A stretch of DNA of 64,000 nt from Luethyella okanaganae (GTDB lineage: Bacteria; Actinomycetota; Actinomycetes; Actinomycetales; Microbacteriaceae). The stretch lies in contig NZ_JBHSTP010000002.1 in NCBI RefSeq assembly GCF_042660285.1, forward strand, positions 558,001 through 622,000. The letters are read 5' to 3'. Shown in pieces: positions 1 through 9,000 of the stretch. A program made the position numbers and the translations under genes. The notes under the pieces are model-generated. The model worked only from the letters and a program-made list of their open reading frames with translations, made no database searches and was not told the origin of the DNA. Every line of letters begins with the position of its first letter. Position 1 is the stretch's first letter.

Positions 1-2
1 TT

Positions 3-1427
3 CACGTGGGTGAGGTGCTCGTGCTCGTCGGCGAGAACGGCGCCGGCAAGTCCAGCCTCATGAAGATCCTGTCTGGGATCTACGCGAAAGACGCCGGTCG
101 CATCGTCTTCGAGGGCGAAGAGGTCGACATCACCAGCCCCTTGCAGGCCCAGCACCTCGGGGTCAGCATCATCCACCAGGAGATGAACCTGATGCCCGAC
201 CTCACGGTCGCGCAGAACATCTACATCGGCCGCGAGCCGCGAACCGGCCTTCTCCTCTCGGAGAGCTCGTTGAATCGGAAGACGGCGGAACTGCTCGACC
301 GCCTGGGAATCCTGCTCGATCCACGGCAGCTCGTGCGGGAACTCACCGTGGCGAAGCAGCAGATGGTCGAGATCGCCAAGGCGCTTTCTTTCAATGCCAA
401 AGTGCTCATCATGGATGAGCCGACCTCGGCGTTGACCGAGTCCGAGACCGAGACCCTCTTCCGTCTCATCGAGGGGCTGAAGGCCACGGGCACCGGCATC
501 ATCTACATCTCGCATCGCATGGAAGAGCTCAAACGTCTCGCCGACCGCGTCACGGTGCTGCGCGACGGCCAGTACATAGGCACCCTCGAGCGCGAGCGGA
601 TCGACGTGCCCACGATCATCGAGATGATGGTCGGACGGCCCATCGACGAGGGCACGCGACCGCGCGCAATCGAGCATGTTCGCGAGGAGGTCGTGCTGAA
701 GGTCGAGGGACTCAGCACCCGGCAGCTGCTGCGGGATGTCAGCTTCGAGCTGCACCGCGGCGAGATCCTCGGCTTCGCCGGGCTCATGGGGGCAGGGCGC
801 ACCGAGGTCGCACGTGCTCTCATCGGCGCCGATCCGTCAGAGGCCGGAACCGTGCACGTCAACGGGGTGCACGTCAAGATCAAGCAGCCGGCCGATGCCG
901 TCAAGTTCGGTCTCGGCTACCTGTCCGAAGACCGCAAGCAGTTCGGCCTCATGCTCGATCAGGATGTCAACTTCAACGTGCAGCTCGCATCCTTGAAGGA
1001 CTACATGAACGCCCTTGGCGTCATGCTCGACGGCAAGGGACGCCGAGTCTCGCGTGACTACGTGAAGTCCCTCAGAATCAAGACCCCTTCGATCATGCAG
1101 ACCGCGAAGCTCCTCTCCGGCGGCAACCAGCAGAAGGTCGTCATCGCGAAATGGCTCGCCCGCGACCGCGACATCCTCATCTTCGACGAGCCCACCCGCG
1201 GCATCGACGTCGGGGCCAAGGAAGAGATCTACAGGCTCCTCCAGGACCTCGCGGCTCAAGGCAAGTCGATCATCGTCATCTCGTCGGAGTTGCCGGAGGT
1301 TCTTCGACTCGCTCACCGCATCGTCGTCATGGCGAATGGGCGGATCACCGGTGTTCTGAACAACGAGGACGCCAGTCAAGCCAAGATCATGCACTACGCC
1401 ACCCATGCCAGTGGCGGGAAAGAGTGA
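3..1427 (+). CDS. Sugar ABC transporter ATP-binding protein, tandem ABC domains (5' partial)
   Basis: Energises uptake of a monosaccharide (RbsA/MglA/XylG family) at the inner face of the membrane. The frame is open to the left edge, so the first few dozen residues are missing. The first domain has Walker A GENGAGKSS, signature LTVAKQQM and Walker B VLIMDEPTSAL. The second has the usual degenerate Walker A (GLMGAGRTE) but an intact LSGGNQQK signature and ILIFDEPTRGID. This asymmetry is typical of the family. It overlaps the permease gene by four bases. The substrate cannot be read from the ATPase; the neighbouring operon suggests an unusual pentose or hexose. Confidence 0.95.
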   Translation, partial: HVGEVLVLVGENGAGKSSLMKILSGIYAKDAGRIVFEGEEVDITSPLQAQHLGVSIIHQEMNLMPDLTVAQNIYIGREPRTGLLLSESSLNRKTAELLDRLGILLDPRQLVRELTVAKQQMVEIAKALSFNAKVLIMDEPTSALTESETETLFRLIEGLKATGTGIIYISHRMEELKRLADRVTVLRDGQYIGTLERERIDVPTIIEMMVGRPIDEGTRPRAIEHVREEVVLKVEGLSTRQLLRDVSFELHRGEILGFAGLMGAGRTEVARALIGADPSEAGTVHVNGVHVKIKQPADAVKFGLGYLSEDRKQFGLMLDQDVNFNVQLASLKDYMNALGVMLDGKGRRVSRDYVKSLRIKTPSIMQTAKLLSGGNQQKVVIAKWLARDRDILIFDEPTRGIDVGAKEEIYRLLQDLAAQGKSIIVISSELPEVLRLAHRIVVMANGRITGVLNNEDASQAKIMHYATHASGGKE

Positions 1428-2446
1428 CCACACCGATGAACGCAACCCCAGCAACGCAGCAGGTGGAAAAAGCGGATGAGCAGAAGCTTGGCGCCGGCGC
1501 CTTCTGGCGCAAGCAACTGCAACAATCGCTCGCCTTCGGCACGCTCGTCGTGCTGATCCTGTTCTTCTCGCTCGCAAGTGGCAACTTCTTCACCTGGAGC
1601 AACATTTCGGGCATCCTGCTCGCCACGGCGGTGATCGGCATCCTGGCTCTCGGCACGACCTTCGTCATCATCACGGGTGGCATAGACCTGTCGCTCGGCA
1701 CGGGCATGACGCTCGCGGCGGTGATGACCGGCATCTTCGTCGTGAACATGGGACTGCCGGTGTGGATCGGCGTGATCGGAGGGGTCTCGACCGGCGCACT
1801 CATGGGTCTTGTCAACGGCTTGAACATCACCTTCCTGCGTCTACCGCCGTTTATCGCCACTCTCGCGATGATGATGATCGCGCAGGGTCTGGCCCTCGTC
1901 ATCTCCGGCGTGCGTCCGATCTATTTCTCCACGGCCGCACCCGACTTCAAGAACATCGCGCTCGGCACGCTCGTCCCAGGCCTGCCCAACGCGGTGCTGA
2001 TCATGTTCGTGCTTGCGATCGTGGCCTACTTCCTGCTCAGCAAGACCATCGTCGGGAGGTTCACCTTCGCGATCGGCTCCAACGAGGAGGCCACGCGCCT
2101 TTCAGGCGTCAACACGCGACGATGGAAGATCATCGTCTACACCCTTTCAGGAGTCTTCACCGGCATTGCCGGCGTCGTGATCGCCGCCCGGCTCGACTCG
2201 GCTCAGCCCCAGCTCGGGGTCGGCTACGAGCTCCAGGCGATCGCGGCGGTGATCATCGGCGGCACCTCGCTACTCGGAGGCCGTGGTTCGATCCTCGGCA
2301 CCGTGATCGGTGCGCTCATCATGAGCGTGCTCATCAACGGACTGCGGATCATGTCGATCCAGACGGAATGGCAGAACGTGGTCGTCGGCGTCGTGATCCT
2401 CATCGCGGTCTTCGCCGACTCGCTGCGCAGCAGGAAGGGGATCTGA
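1424..2446 (+). CDS. Sugar ABC transporter permease (RbsC family)
   Basis: Membrane channel subunit of the ribose-type importer. A soluble basic N-terminus is followed by about eight to ten hydrophobic segments and the family signature near the end of the cytoplasmic loop (AIAAVIIGGTSLLGGRGS). The start is either GTG at 1424, overlapping the ATPase stop as GTGA, or ATG at 1436; the G-rich stretch before 1424 does not decide it. About 340 residues, normal for the family. It forms an operon with the ATPase and the downstream binding protein. Confidence 0.93.
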   Translation: MTTPMNATPATQQVEKADEQKLGAGAFWRKQLQQSLAFGTLVVLILFFSLASGNFFTWSNISGILLATAVIGILALGTTFVIITGGIDLSLGTGMTLAAVMTGIFVVNMGLPVWIGVIGGVSTGALMGLVNGLNITFLRLPPFIATLAMMMIAQGLALVISGVRPIYFSTAAPDFKNIALGTLVPGLPNAVLIMFVLAIVAYFLLSKTIVGRFTFAIGSNEEATRLSGVNTRRWKIIVYTLSGVFTGIAGVVIAARLDSAQPQLGVGYELQAIAAVIIGGTSLLGGRGSILGTVIGALIMSVLINGLRIMSIQTEWQNVVVGVVILIAVFADSLRSRKGI

Positions 2447-2646
2447 CCCCTCACACACAGACCGGGTCGTCGGTGCAACGAGTGCCGGCCGACGGCTCGC
2501 GATCGATTCCCGAATCGACCGCATAGCGGCAATGGCGAGGTCGCAAGAAGAACCACCTTCGAAACGATCCGCTCCGCACGATGGCAACTCAACCAACCAA
2601 TTCGAATCAGCTCGAGGCGCTGGTTCCTCAAACAACGGAGTTTTCA

Positions 2647-3624
2647 ATGAAACGTGCCAAGAAGGTCGCCCTCGTGGCGGCAGCCGCAGCCGCTGCGCTG
2701 ATGTTCGCCGGCTGCTCGAACGGTGGGGGTGGGACAACGGGTGGCGATAGCAAGCCCTATATCGCGCTCGTCTCGAAAGGCTTCCAGCATCAGTTCTGGC
2801 AGGCCGTCAAGCAGGGTGCCCAGGAGAAAGCGGAAGAGCTCGGCGTCGAGATCACCTTTGAGGGGCCGGCTTCGGAGACGGAGGTCGACGCCCAGTTGCA
2901 GATGCTGCAGGCGGCGATCGACAAGAAACCGGCTGCCATCGGCTATGCGGCACTCGATCCGCAGGCCTGCATTCCGCTCTACGACGCCGCGAAGGCTGCT
3001 GGCATCCCGATCGTCGAGTTCGACGCTCCGTGTGACAGCGACTACTCGCAGAACCTGGCTGCCACCGACAGCCTGGTCGCAGGCGCCTTGGCTGCGGAGC
3101 ATATGGCAAAGCTCATCGGAGGCTCGGGCGAGGTGGCGATCGTCGGTCACAGCCAGATCAACTCGACCGGTGTCCAACGTCGCGACGGCTTCGTAGACAA
3201 GATCAAGGCCGACTTCCCCGGCATCACGATCGTCGACATCCAGTACGGTGACGGAGACCACCTCAAGTCGGCCGACATCGCGAAGGCCATGATCGCGGCC
3301 CACCCGAACCTCAAGGGCATCTACGGAACCAATGAGGGATCGGCCGTCGGCGTCGTGAACGCCGTCACCGAGCTCGGGCTTCAGCCAGGAAAGCTGGCGA
3401 TCGTCGGATTCGACTCGGGAAGCGCCCAGATCAATGCGATCAAGAGCGGCCTCATGGCCGGCGCGATCACCCAGGATCCGATCGGCATCGGCAAGGCCGT
3501 CGTCCAGGCAGCCTACGATGCGATGAACGGTAAGAAGCTCGAGAAGTTCACCGACACGGGTTCTTACTGGTACGACAAGAGCAACGTCGACGACCCGAAG
3601 ATCGCGGCCGTCCTCTACCAGTGA
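2647..3624 (+). CDS. Sugar ABC transporter substrate-binding lipoprotein (RbsB family)
   Basis: Extracytoplasmic sugar receptor tethered as a lipoprotein. The start at ATG 2647 is set by GGAG six bases upstream and gives a signal peptide MKRAKK plus an alanine run and lipobox MFAGC, with Cys23 as the acylated residue; an earlier in-frame ATG at 2581 would bury this signal. The mature part is a type I periplasmic-binding fold with the family pattern (GLQPGKLAIVGFDSG near the C-terminus). About 325 residues. It lies 200 bases after the permease and is the last gene of the transporter unit. Confidence 0.93.
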   Translation: MKRAKKVALVAAAAAAALMFAGCSNGGGGTTGGDSKPYIALVSKGFQHQFWQAVKQGAQEKAEELGVEITFEGPASETEVDAQLQMLQAAIDKKPAAIGYAALDPQACIPLYDAAKAAGIPIVEFDAPCDSDYSQNLAATDSLVAGALAAEHMAKLIGGSGEVAIVGHSQINSTGVQRRDGFVDKIKADFPGITIVDIQYGDGDHLKSADIAKAMIAAHPNLKGIYGTNEGSAVGVVNAVTELGLQPGKLAIVGFDSGSAQINAIKSGLMAGAITQDPIGIGKAVVQAAYDAMNGKKLEKFTDTGSYWYDKSNVDDPKIAAVLYQ

Positions 3625-3650
3625 GCCGGCTCTTCTGAGCGGTTGAACGC

Positions 3651-3685
3651 GAGGCTCCTCCCCGGGCATCCTGGGGAGGGGCCTC
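3651..3685 (+). terminator. Stem-loop terminator after the sugar transporter
   Basis: Thirteen-base arms GAGGCTCCTCCCC and GGGGAGGGGCCTC pair with one G-T wobble across a nine-base loop, 27 bases after the binding-protein stop. It lies between convergent operons and could end both. There is no clear T tract, common in high-GC actinobacteria. Confidence 0.7.
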
Positions 3686-3865
3686 GTCTGCGTTGGGGCA
3701 TGGCGACGCCGGGCACAAGCCGGAAGCAGGCTCAGCGGATCGCGAGAACGGAGATGCGTCGCCGGCGTGCAGGCCGGCGGGCTCGTGACGCAACGGGCGA
3801 GTTGCGGGGGTGAGTTGCGGGGGCGGAGTCCTCGCGTCGGCTCATCCCGCCCGCTGCGGCTGGAG

Positions 3866-4816
3866 TCAGTGCAGGGACAGGCAGGTGCGCGGGTTCGCGA
3901 GGAGCATGGCGTCGGTCGCCTCGTCGCCGATCCGCTTCCGTAGGCGTGGCAGGTAGCGTTCGCCGAGATAGGCGAGGCCGGGCATGCCGCCGTATGCGAT
4001 GTAGCGGGAGGCTCGGGCCACATCACCGCCGAGCAGGATGCGCGTGCCGCCGCCGCGCGCGACGACGCGCTCGGCGAGATCCAGCAGTTCGGCTTCGCTG
4101 CGCGTGCGGGGTCTGGCCATGCCGTCGTACCCGAGCCAGGCGCCGCGAGCCGCGAGGTCGAGATGAAGGTCGGGGTCGGGGTCGCGGTCGGCATGGGCGA
4201 GCACGACGCGGCGTGGCGCCACCCCCTCGGCTTCGAGGAGATCGAGCACTTCGTGGGCGGCGGTGCAGAACTCGAGATGCACCATCACCGGCACCCCGGT
4301 CTCGCCGTGGGCGACCGCGGCGGCATCGAGCGTCGTCCGCTCGAACGGGGTGATCGACCAGTAGCCGACGCCCGCCTTGACGAGCCCTGCACGCACGGCG
4401 TCGCCCGCGGGCGTATGAGCCGGGGCGCCCTTGTCGGGGATCGCGTCGGCGTCGGGCATGCCATCGACGATGTCCCGCACGAAGAGTTTCGCCCGGCGCG
4501 CGACGTCGAGTGTGCGTAGCCAGTGCCCTGCGTGATAGTGCGCTTCGCGGTGCGTGCCAGTGGTCGCCACGACGGAGAGCCCCGTCCTGGCGCTGATTCG
4601 TGCCATACCCGTGGCGTCGCGCCCCAGCCCGATGGGCGTCGCGTCGACCATGGCTGCGAACCCGCTGGCCGCGAGCAGGCGCGCCTCGCGCAGCGACGCA
4701 TCCGGATCGTCGAGTTCGTCACCTGGCAGCAGCGGGCTCGTCTGGAAGAGATGTTCGTGGTAGTTCGTGGGCCCGAGCTCGTCCGGCGCGATATCACCGA
4801 GTACCGTACGGATCAC
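3866..4816 (-). CDS. Phosphotriesterase-family lactonase/hydrolase
   Basis: Amidohydrolase-fold metalloenzyme of the phosphotriesterase family. Metal ligands are visible: HEH at residues 20-22, a lysine in RAGLVKAGVG that could be the bridging carboxylated residue, histidines in VMVHLE and VLAHADRD, and an aspartate in LLGGDVAR. Known relatives in sugar operons hydrolyse phosphorylated aldono-lactones, so a lactonase step is the most economical role here; that is inference. It is the last gene of the six-gene minus-strand operon, 85 bases after the shikimate-dehydrogenase-like gene. Length 316 is normal. Confidence 0.82.
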   Translation of the reverse strand: MIRTVLGDIAPDELGPTNYHEHLFQTSPLLPGDELDDPDASLREARLLAASGFAAMVDATPIGLGRDATGMARISARTGLSVVATTGTHREAHYHAGHWLRTLDVARRAKLFVRDIVDGMPDADAIPDKGAPAHTPAGDAVRAGLVKAGVGYWSITPFERTTLDAAAVAHGETGVPVMVHLEFCTAAHEVLDLLEAEGVAPRRVVLAHADRDPDPDLHLDLAARGAWLGYDGMARPRTRSEAELLDLAERVVARGGGTRILLGGDVARASRYIAYGGMPGLAYLGERYLPRLRKRIGDEATDAMLLANPRTCLSLH

Positions 4817-4901
4817 GGCATCTCCTTTCAGCGGTTCGACGGGGCGACGGGGCGAGAGGGTCGACGATCGCGGTGATCGGATGAGCGGCGGTGACGTCGC
4901 A

Positions 4902-5819
4902 TCATCGTCGCGCGAACTCGGCGGCCTCGGCCAGCTCGCCGATGAGCTCCTCGGTCATGACGACATCGAACACCTCGCCGATGACCTGACTCCAACCGTG
5001 GATGAAGTACCGCCAGCCGTCGAAGACTCTGAGTCCGGCGGTGTCCTGCTGTGCGAGCGCTTGATGCAGGAACTCGAGCGTGCCGCGATAGTTGAACTCC
5101 CAGACGTAGGCGCCCTCGGGAAAGGCGACATCGTCGGGAACGGGTGACCCCGGGCGGTCCTTGCCGAGTCCGCTGGCGTTCACCACCAGGCTGTCGCGCG
5201 GAGCGCCCGTGAGAACAGCGCGTGTCACGTCGGGGTGGGACGCGATCACGTAGTCGATCAGCCCCCCGGGCGTTCCATGGCGCTCGTGCACAGTCCGCAA
5301 GTGGTCGAGTCGCTCGGCGCTGGTGTCGGTGACGACGATCGACTCGGGACGGTCCTCTCGCTCACTCAGATACCAGCTGAGCGCTGTGCCCGCTCCGCCT
5401 GCTCCCAGGATGATGGCATGCGCTCCGGTTGCGGAGAAGTGGGTGTCAGGCAAGAACTCCTCGATCGCGAGACCCGCTGTGAGGGGATCCTTGGCATGCC
5501 CGATGAGCCTGCCTTCGTGTTTGGAGATGCTCGACAGCTCACCGCAGAGGCTGGCGAACTCGTCGAGTTCGTCGAAAAGCGAACGAGTGGCCCGATAGAG
5601 CGCTATCTTGTGCGTGGTGACGAGGGCGCCGAGATGATCTGGATCGTCGCGGATCCGTCGCACGAGGGCGAGATACTGCTCGGCCGTCGCATCGACGGGG
5701 AGGTCGTGCCCGATGAGTCGATCGGTCGGGAGGCCGAGGATGCGCGCCCACACGGGGAAGATCTGCATGATCGACGACGATGCGGTGCTCACGCCGACGA
5801 ATCCCATATATCCGCTCAT
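4902..5819 (-). CDS. Shikimate dehydrogenase-like NAD(P)-dependent oxidoreductase
   Basis: Two-domain protein of the shikimate/quinate dehydrogenase family. Lys71 (in VTTHK) and Asp111 (in HAKDPLTAG) match the catalytic pair, and LGAGGAG at 138-144 is the dinucleotide-binding turn. The start at ATG 5819 overlaps the aldolase stop as ATGA; a longer frame upstream only reads through the aldolase gene. Its place in a sugar operon between an aldolase and a lactonase, with no aromatic-pathway genes, argues against a housekeeping AroE role and for a sugar acid or polyol substrate. Length 305. Confidence 0.82.
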   Translation of the reverse strand: MSGYMGFVGVSTASSSIMQIFPVWARILGLPTDRLIGHDLPVDATAEQYLALVRRIRDDPDHLGALVTTHKIALYRATRSLFDELDEFASLCGELSSISKHEGRLIGHAKDPLTAGLAIEEFLPDTHFSATGAHAIILGAGGAGTALSWYLSEREDRPESIVVTDTSAERLDHLRTVHERHGTPGGLIDYVIASHPDVTRAVLTGAPRDSLVVNASGLGKDRPGSPVPDDVAFPEGAYVWEFNYRGTLEFLHQALAQQDTAGLRVFDGWRYFIHGWSQVIGEVFDVVMTEELIGELAEAAEFARR

Positions 5820-6463
5820 GACTCGGCTCCCCGCACCGCGGCGAAGGCCGCGGCGAACGACCGAGCCTTGCGCTCGACCTCGTCGTAGCGCCCCGTGGCG
5901 AGGTCCGCACTTGAGACGAGGTCGCCTCCCGCTCCCGTCGCGATCGCGCCTGCCGAGAACCACTCGCCGAGGTTCGCCGGTGTCACACCACCTGTCGGCA
6001 TGAGCGGTGCATCCGGGAACGGAGCGCGCAAGGCCTTGAGAAAGCCGGGCCCGCCGAGCGAGGCCGGGAAGATCTTGACGACGTCGACGCCGGATTCGAC
6101 GGCGAGCATGATCTCGCTGGGTGTGAGCGCCCCCGTCATCACGGTGAGTCCCGTCTGCTTCATGGCGGCCGCGAGCTCGGGGCGCGTACCGGGGCACACG
6201 AGGAACCGTGCACCGGCATCCGCTGCCTGCCTAGCCTGTTCGGGCGTCGTGACCGTGCCGGCGCCCGTGTAGGCGCCCTCACCGTAGCGGGAGATGAGCT
6301 CGGCGATCACGGCTGGGGCGTCGGGCGTCGAGAACGTGATCTCGATGCCCGTGACGCCGCCGCGCACGAGGGCGTCGGAGGCGAGCAGGGCGCTCGCGGC
6401 ACTCGGGGCTCGCACGACGGCGAGGACGCCGGTGCGACGCAGCTGGTCGAGGGGATCGGTCAC
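5816..6463 (-). CDS. 2-keto-3-deoxy-6-phosphogluconate-type aldolase
   Basis: Class I aldolase of the KDPG/KHG family, which cleaves 2-keto-3-deoxy acid phosphates to pyruvate and an aldehyde phosphate. The Schiff-base lysine is Lys130 in VDVVKIFPAS and the general base is Glu41 in GIEITFST. Full length at 215 residues. It starts at GTG 6463, overlapping the upstream dehydrogenase stop (GTGA), and its own stop overlaps the next start (ATGA), so translation is coupled. No sugar-acid dehydratase to make its substrate is seen in the window, so the exact substrate is open. Confidence 0.88.
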   Translation of the reverse strand: MTDPLDQLRRTGVLAVVRAPSAASALLASDALVRGGVTGIEITFSTPDAPAVIAELISRYGEGAYTGAGTVTTPEQARQAADAGARFLVCPGTRPELAAAMKQTGLTVMTGALTPSEIMLAVESGVDVVKIFPASLGGPGFLKALRAPFPDAPLMPTGGVTPANLGEWFSAGAIATGAGGDLVSSADLATGRYDEVERKARSFAAAFAAVRGAES

Positions 6464-7449
6464 AATGCCTCCGGGGGAGTCGCGGGGTGTGCGATGGTCA
6501 GGGTGTTGACGGGGTTCGGCGGTGTGCGGCCCTCGAGCACGGCGAGCAGATTGTCGACCGCGAAGGCGCCCATGTTGTCGACCGCCTCGATGGTCTGCGC
6601 TCCGAGGTGCGGGGTGACGATCACGCGTTCGGCGAAGGAGGCGTCGAGCAGCGGGGAGGTGTCACCACGGGTGTCGCCGGCGAGAGTATCGGCCGCGAAG
6701 CCGCCGATGCGACCTTCGCGCAGCGCGGCGGACAGTGCGATTTCGTCGACCAGCTCGGGTCGTGCCGTGTTGACGACGACGAGCGACGGATGCCCCGTGG
6801 CAAGCCATTCGGCATCGACGATGGTCTGCCCGCCCGGCGCGTGCAACGACACCACGTCGCACGCGCCAGCCATGGCGGCCAGAGCGATCGGCTCGGCGCC
6901 GAGGGCGTGAATCGCCTCGTCGCTCAGAAAGGGGTCGGAGGCCACGACGCGTGTGCCGAACCCGGAGAGGCGTCGCGCGACTCCTTGGCCGATGCGGCCG
7001 AATCCCACGATGCCCACGACGAGTCGGCCGAGCTCACGCCCGCGCAGCACCGTCCAGTCGCCGCGACGAACACGCCGGTCGCCCTCGGTCGTGCCGCGCA
7101 GCACCGCCAGCATGAGGCCGACGGCATGGTCGGCGACGGCGTCGCTATTGGCGCCCGGCGTGTTCGTCACGACGATGCCACGAGCGGTCGCCTCATCGAC
7201 ATCGACGGCCTCGTACCCCACGCCGTAGCGGGCAACGACGCGCAGCCGCGGCGCCAGGTCCAGATGGTTGGCGGTCACCGCGCCCGTGCCTGCGACCCAC
7301 CCCACGGCTTCCGCCAGCAGAGGAGCGAGCGTCTCGAGATCGTGATCGGCTGGGCCGCGCACCACGTCGTGGCCGGCCGCTGCGAGGCGGGCGTAGAGGT
7401 CGACCGACCCGCCGGAGAAGGAGCGGCTCGTCGCCAGTACGAGGCCCAT
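6460..7449 (-). CDS. D-isomer-specific 2-hydroxyacid dehydrogenase (phosphoglycerate dehydrogenase-like)
   Basis: NAD-dependent dehydrogenase with the split substrate domain and Rossmann motif GFGRIG at 149-154. The arginine of VVNTARPELVDE and the histidine of VTPHLGAQT fit the catalytic site. The start at ATG 7449 overlaps the kinase stop (ATGA); longer upstream frames only read through the kinase. Length 329 without an ACT domain, so it is not a normal serine-pathway SerA. In this operon it probably oxidises or reduces a sugar acid (inference). Confidence 0.87.
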   Translation of the reverse strand: MGLVLATSRSFSGGSVDLYARLAAAGHDVVRGPADHDLETLAPLLAEAVGWVAGTGAVTANHLDLAPRLRVVARYGVGYEAVDVDEATARGIVVTNTPGANSDAVADHAVGLMLAVLRGTTEGDRRVRRGDWTVLRGRELGRLVVGIVGFGRIGQGVARRLSGFGTRVVASDPFLSDEAIHALGAEPIALAAMAGACDVVSLHAPGGQTIVDAEWLATGHPSLVVVNTARPELVDEIALSAALREGRIGGFAADTLAGDTRGDTSPLLDASFAERVIVTPHLGAQTIEAVDNMGAFAVDNLLAVLEGRTPPNPVNTLTIAHPATPPEAL

Positions 7450-8948
7450 CAGCGTGCCGTCCGTGTGGCGAACCATGGCCGCAGACGATCGTAGGCGTCG
7501 GAGAAGGCCACGTGACGTTTGCCGTAGGCGGCGTGGCGCGAGGCGTCTGGGGTGAACTCGGCGGTCACCGTCGAGAGGTCGCGTGCGGCAGAGAAGCCGT
7601 CGACGAAGCCAAGGCCGACGGCGCCCGTGACGGCTGCGCCGAGGCTGTTCGCCTCTTCGACCACCGAGCGTCGGCGCACGGGCACGCCCCAGACATCCGC
7701 CATGATCTGCAGCCATACTGCGCTTGCTGCACCTCCGCCGATGGCGTCGACACGGTCGATGGATGCGCCGGCATCGCGGAACGCCTGGATGCAGGTCAAT
7801 AGGTTGAACGCGACACCCTCGAGCACCGCTCGGGTCATGTGGGCACGTCCGTGGTGTCGCTCGATGCCGACGAACGCGCCGGCGGCGTGGGGATCCCAGT
7901 GCGGCGAGCGTTCCCCGAGCAGATAGGGAAGGAAGAACAGGCCGCCGGTGGCCGCGTCGGCCGTGTCGGCGTCGGCGACGAGCGCGCCGAGCGTGGCGTT
8001 CGACGGATCGGGCGACAGCAGCTCGTTCGCCCACTGCAGCGAAGCGCCGCCAGCCTGCATGGTGGCGGTCGGCACGAAGCTGCCTGGCACCACGTTGTCG
8101 AAGGTGAACGTGCGTAGAGCCGGGTCGTAGATGGGCTCCTCGCTCGCGAACGAGATCCATGAGGACGTGCCGAGGCACACATAGGCGCCGTCCTCCGGTG
8201 CCACTATGCCTGCTCCGACCGCGGCGACCGGACCGTCGCCGCCGCCCATGACGAGGCGGGTTTCACGGGGGAGACCGATGGCGCTCGCAGCTTCGGCGGT
8301 GAGGGTCCCGATCACGGTGGCCGAGTCGACGATCTCGGGGAAGATCTTCGCATCGAGGCCGGCTGCGGCGAGCACGTCGGCCGCCCACGTGCCGCGTCGC
8401 TGGTCGAAGGCGTTCGTGCCAGAGGCATCCGACCGGTCGGTCACGAGACGAGCTGTGAGGCGATGACCCACGAAGTCCTTGGCCAGGCAGAAATGGCTCA
8501 CACGTGCCCAGTTCTCGGGCTCGTTGTCGCGCACCCACATGACCTTCTCTATCGAGTACGTGGGGTTCACCCGGTGCCCGAGCATCCGATAGGCCTCGCG
8601 CTCGCCGAGGGCGTCGACGAGCTGGTCCGCCTGCCGAGTGCTACGGGTGTCGGCCCAGATGATGGCGGGGCGCACGGGCTCGTATGAGGCATCGAGCAGC
8701 ACGGCGCCCATCATCTGACCGCTCACGACGAGGCCCGTCACCGAGGCAGGATCGACTTCGGTACGTGCGATGAGCGTGCGTGTGGCCTCGACGACGGCGT
8801 TCCACCAATCCGTCGGGTCTTGCTCGGCGACGCCCCCATCGGCGAAGTGAGCGGGGTAGCCGACGGTCACGGCGGCGAGGAGGCGGCCGTTGTCTTCATG
8901 GAGCGAGGCTTTGTCGCCCGTGGTGCCGAGGTCGTGTGCGATGATCAT
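7449..8948 (-). CDS. FGGY-family carbohydrate kinase (xylulokinase-like)
   Basis: Phosphorylates a sugar or polyol with ATP. It begins with the FGGY phosphate-1 motif (AHDLGTTGDKAS), has the substrate-site aspartate in IIWADTRST, and the adenosine motif near the C-terminus (GGGAASAVWLQIMADV). Length 499 is standard. It resembles xylulokinases, but this family changes substrate easily, so no symbol is given. It lies 52 bases after the isomerase gene and is coupled to the downstream dehydrogenase. Confidence 0.9.
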   Translation of the reverse strand: MIIAHDLGTTGDKASLHEDNGRLLAAVTVGYPAHFADGGVAEQDPTDWWNAVVEATRTLIARTEVDPASVTGLVVSGQMMGAVLLDASYEPVRPAIIWADTRSTRQADQLVDALGEREAYRMLGHRVNPTYSIEKVMWVRDNEPENWARVSHFCLAKDFVGHRLTARLVTDRSDASGTNAFDQRRGTWAADVLAAAGLDAKIFPEIVDSATVIGTLTAEAASAIGLPRETRLVMGGGDGPVAAVGAGIVAPEDGAYVCLGTSSWISFASEEPIYDPALRTFTFDNVVPGSFVPTATMQAGGASLQWANELLSPDPSNATLGALVADADTADAATGGLFFLPYLLGERSPHWDPHAAGAFVGIERHHGRAHMTRAVLEGVAFNLLTCIQAFRDAGASIDRVDAIGGGAASAVWLQIMADVWGVPVRRRSVVEEANSLGAAVTGAVGLGFVDGFSAARDLSTVTAEFTPDASRHAAYGKRHVAFSDAYDRLRPWFATRTAR

Positions 8949-9000
8949 CGTCGATCCCTGGATGGTTGTCAGGAGGGGTGAATCGGTGCGGAGCGGCGCT

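Noticed and set aside
2644..4194. A 516-codon minus-strand open frame
   Set aside because: Runs antisense through the sugar-binding lipoprotein gene and the terminator, and in another frame over the lactonase gene.
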